From positions 1-5,275 of the forward strand of contig JADGRK010000195.1 of the NCBI GenBank assembly GCA_017880985.1: a stretch of 5,275 nt of DNA, given 5' to 3'. The notes beneath the pieces were generated by a model, which was not told the DNA's origin, ran no database searches, and saw only the letters and a list, made by a program, of their open reading frames with translations. This document shows positions 5,267-5,275 of the stretch, in pieces. Made by a program: the position numbers and the translations under genes. The stretch's first letter is position 1, and each line of letters begins with the position of its first letter. The stretch comes from Rhodoferax sp. (GTDB taxonomy: Bacteria > Pseudomonadota > Gammaproteobacteria > Burkholderiales > Burkholderiaceae_C).

Positions 5267-5275
5267 TGAATGCGA

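Larger units (their letters stand above)
5109..5275. other. Intergenic region upstream of maf/yceF with five inverted repeats
   Basis: These 167 bases run from the yceF start to the window edge. An open plus-strand frame reaches to 5254, but it mostly shadows yceF and then runs through the hairpins, so I do not call it. Five inverted repeats follow one another at 5140-5152, 5161-5173, 5188-5208, 5209-5229 and 5245-5266. By analogy with E. coli the divergent yceD-rpmF-plsX operon should begin beyond the edge, so this is probably a shared promoter and leader region. I cannot place a promoter with confidence. None of the stems is followed by a T-run on either strand, so they do not look like ordinary intrinsic terminators. 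Confidence 0.6.

Overview
The window looks like the chromosome of a betaproteobacterium of the Comamonadaceae (Rhodoferax/Polaromonas/Acidovorax type). Three things suggest this: the protein sequences, the fairly high GC coding style, and a short palindromic element in the first intergenic region that resembles, from memory, a dispersed repeat of that family. No database search was possible, so the placement is an inference.

Layout. On the left edge, minus strand, is the first 42 codons of RNase E (rne). About 530 bases with no convincing protein gene follow (129-660). They hold the rne ribosome binding site, several inverted repeats that would fold in a long rne leader RNA, the Comamonadaceae-type palindromic repeat, and presumably the divergent promoters of rne and rluC. 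On the plus strand a compact run of four genes follows: rluC (23S rRNA pseudouridine synthase), a HAD-family phosphatase, a small Rieske [2Fe-2S] protein and an SppA-type S49 membrane peptidase. They overlap or lie within a few bases of one another, which suggests one operon. sppA converges, with a 14-base gap, on a minus-strand pair: a maf/yceF nucleotide pyrophosphatase and a downstream RsmI-like SAM-dependent methyltransferase, coupled across a TGAGAATG junction. The right edge (5109-5275) is intergenic and carries a run of five inverted repeats.

How it fits together. In E. coli the order is rne (minus), rluC (plus), yceF (minus), then yceD-rpmF-plsX (plus). This window keeps rne, rluC and yceF in the same order and orientation, with four extra genes between rluC and yceF. 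The theme is RNA and ribosome maintenance (RNase E, RluC, Maf acting on m7GTP, possibly the methyltransferase) plus a metabolic and membrane module (phosphatase, Rieske protein, SppA) whose link to RluC is unclear. By synteny yceD and rpmF would be expected just beyond the right edge on the plus strand.

This is mostly conserved core chromosome. I see no clearly new multi-gene system. The parts most worth a second look are the two structured intergenic regions and the uncharacterised Rieske protein and methyltransferase.
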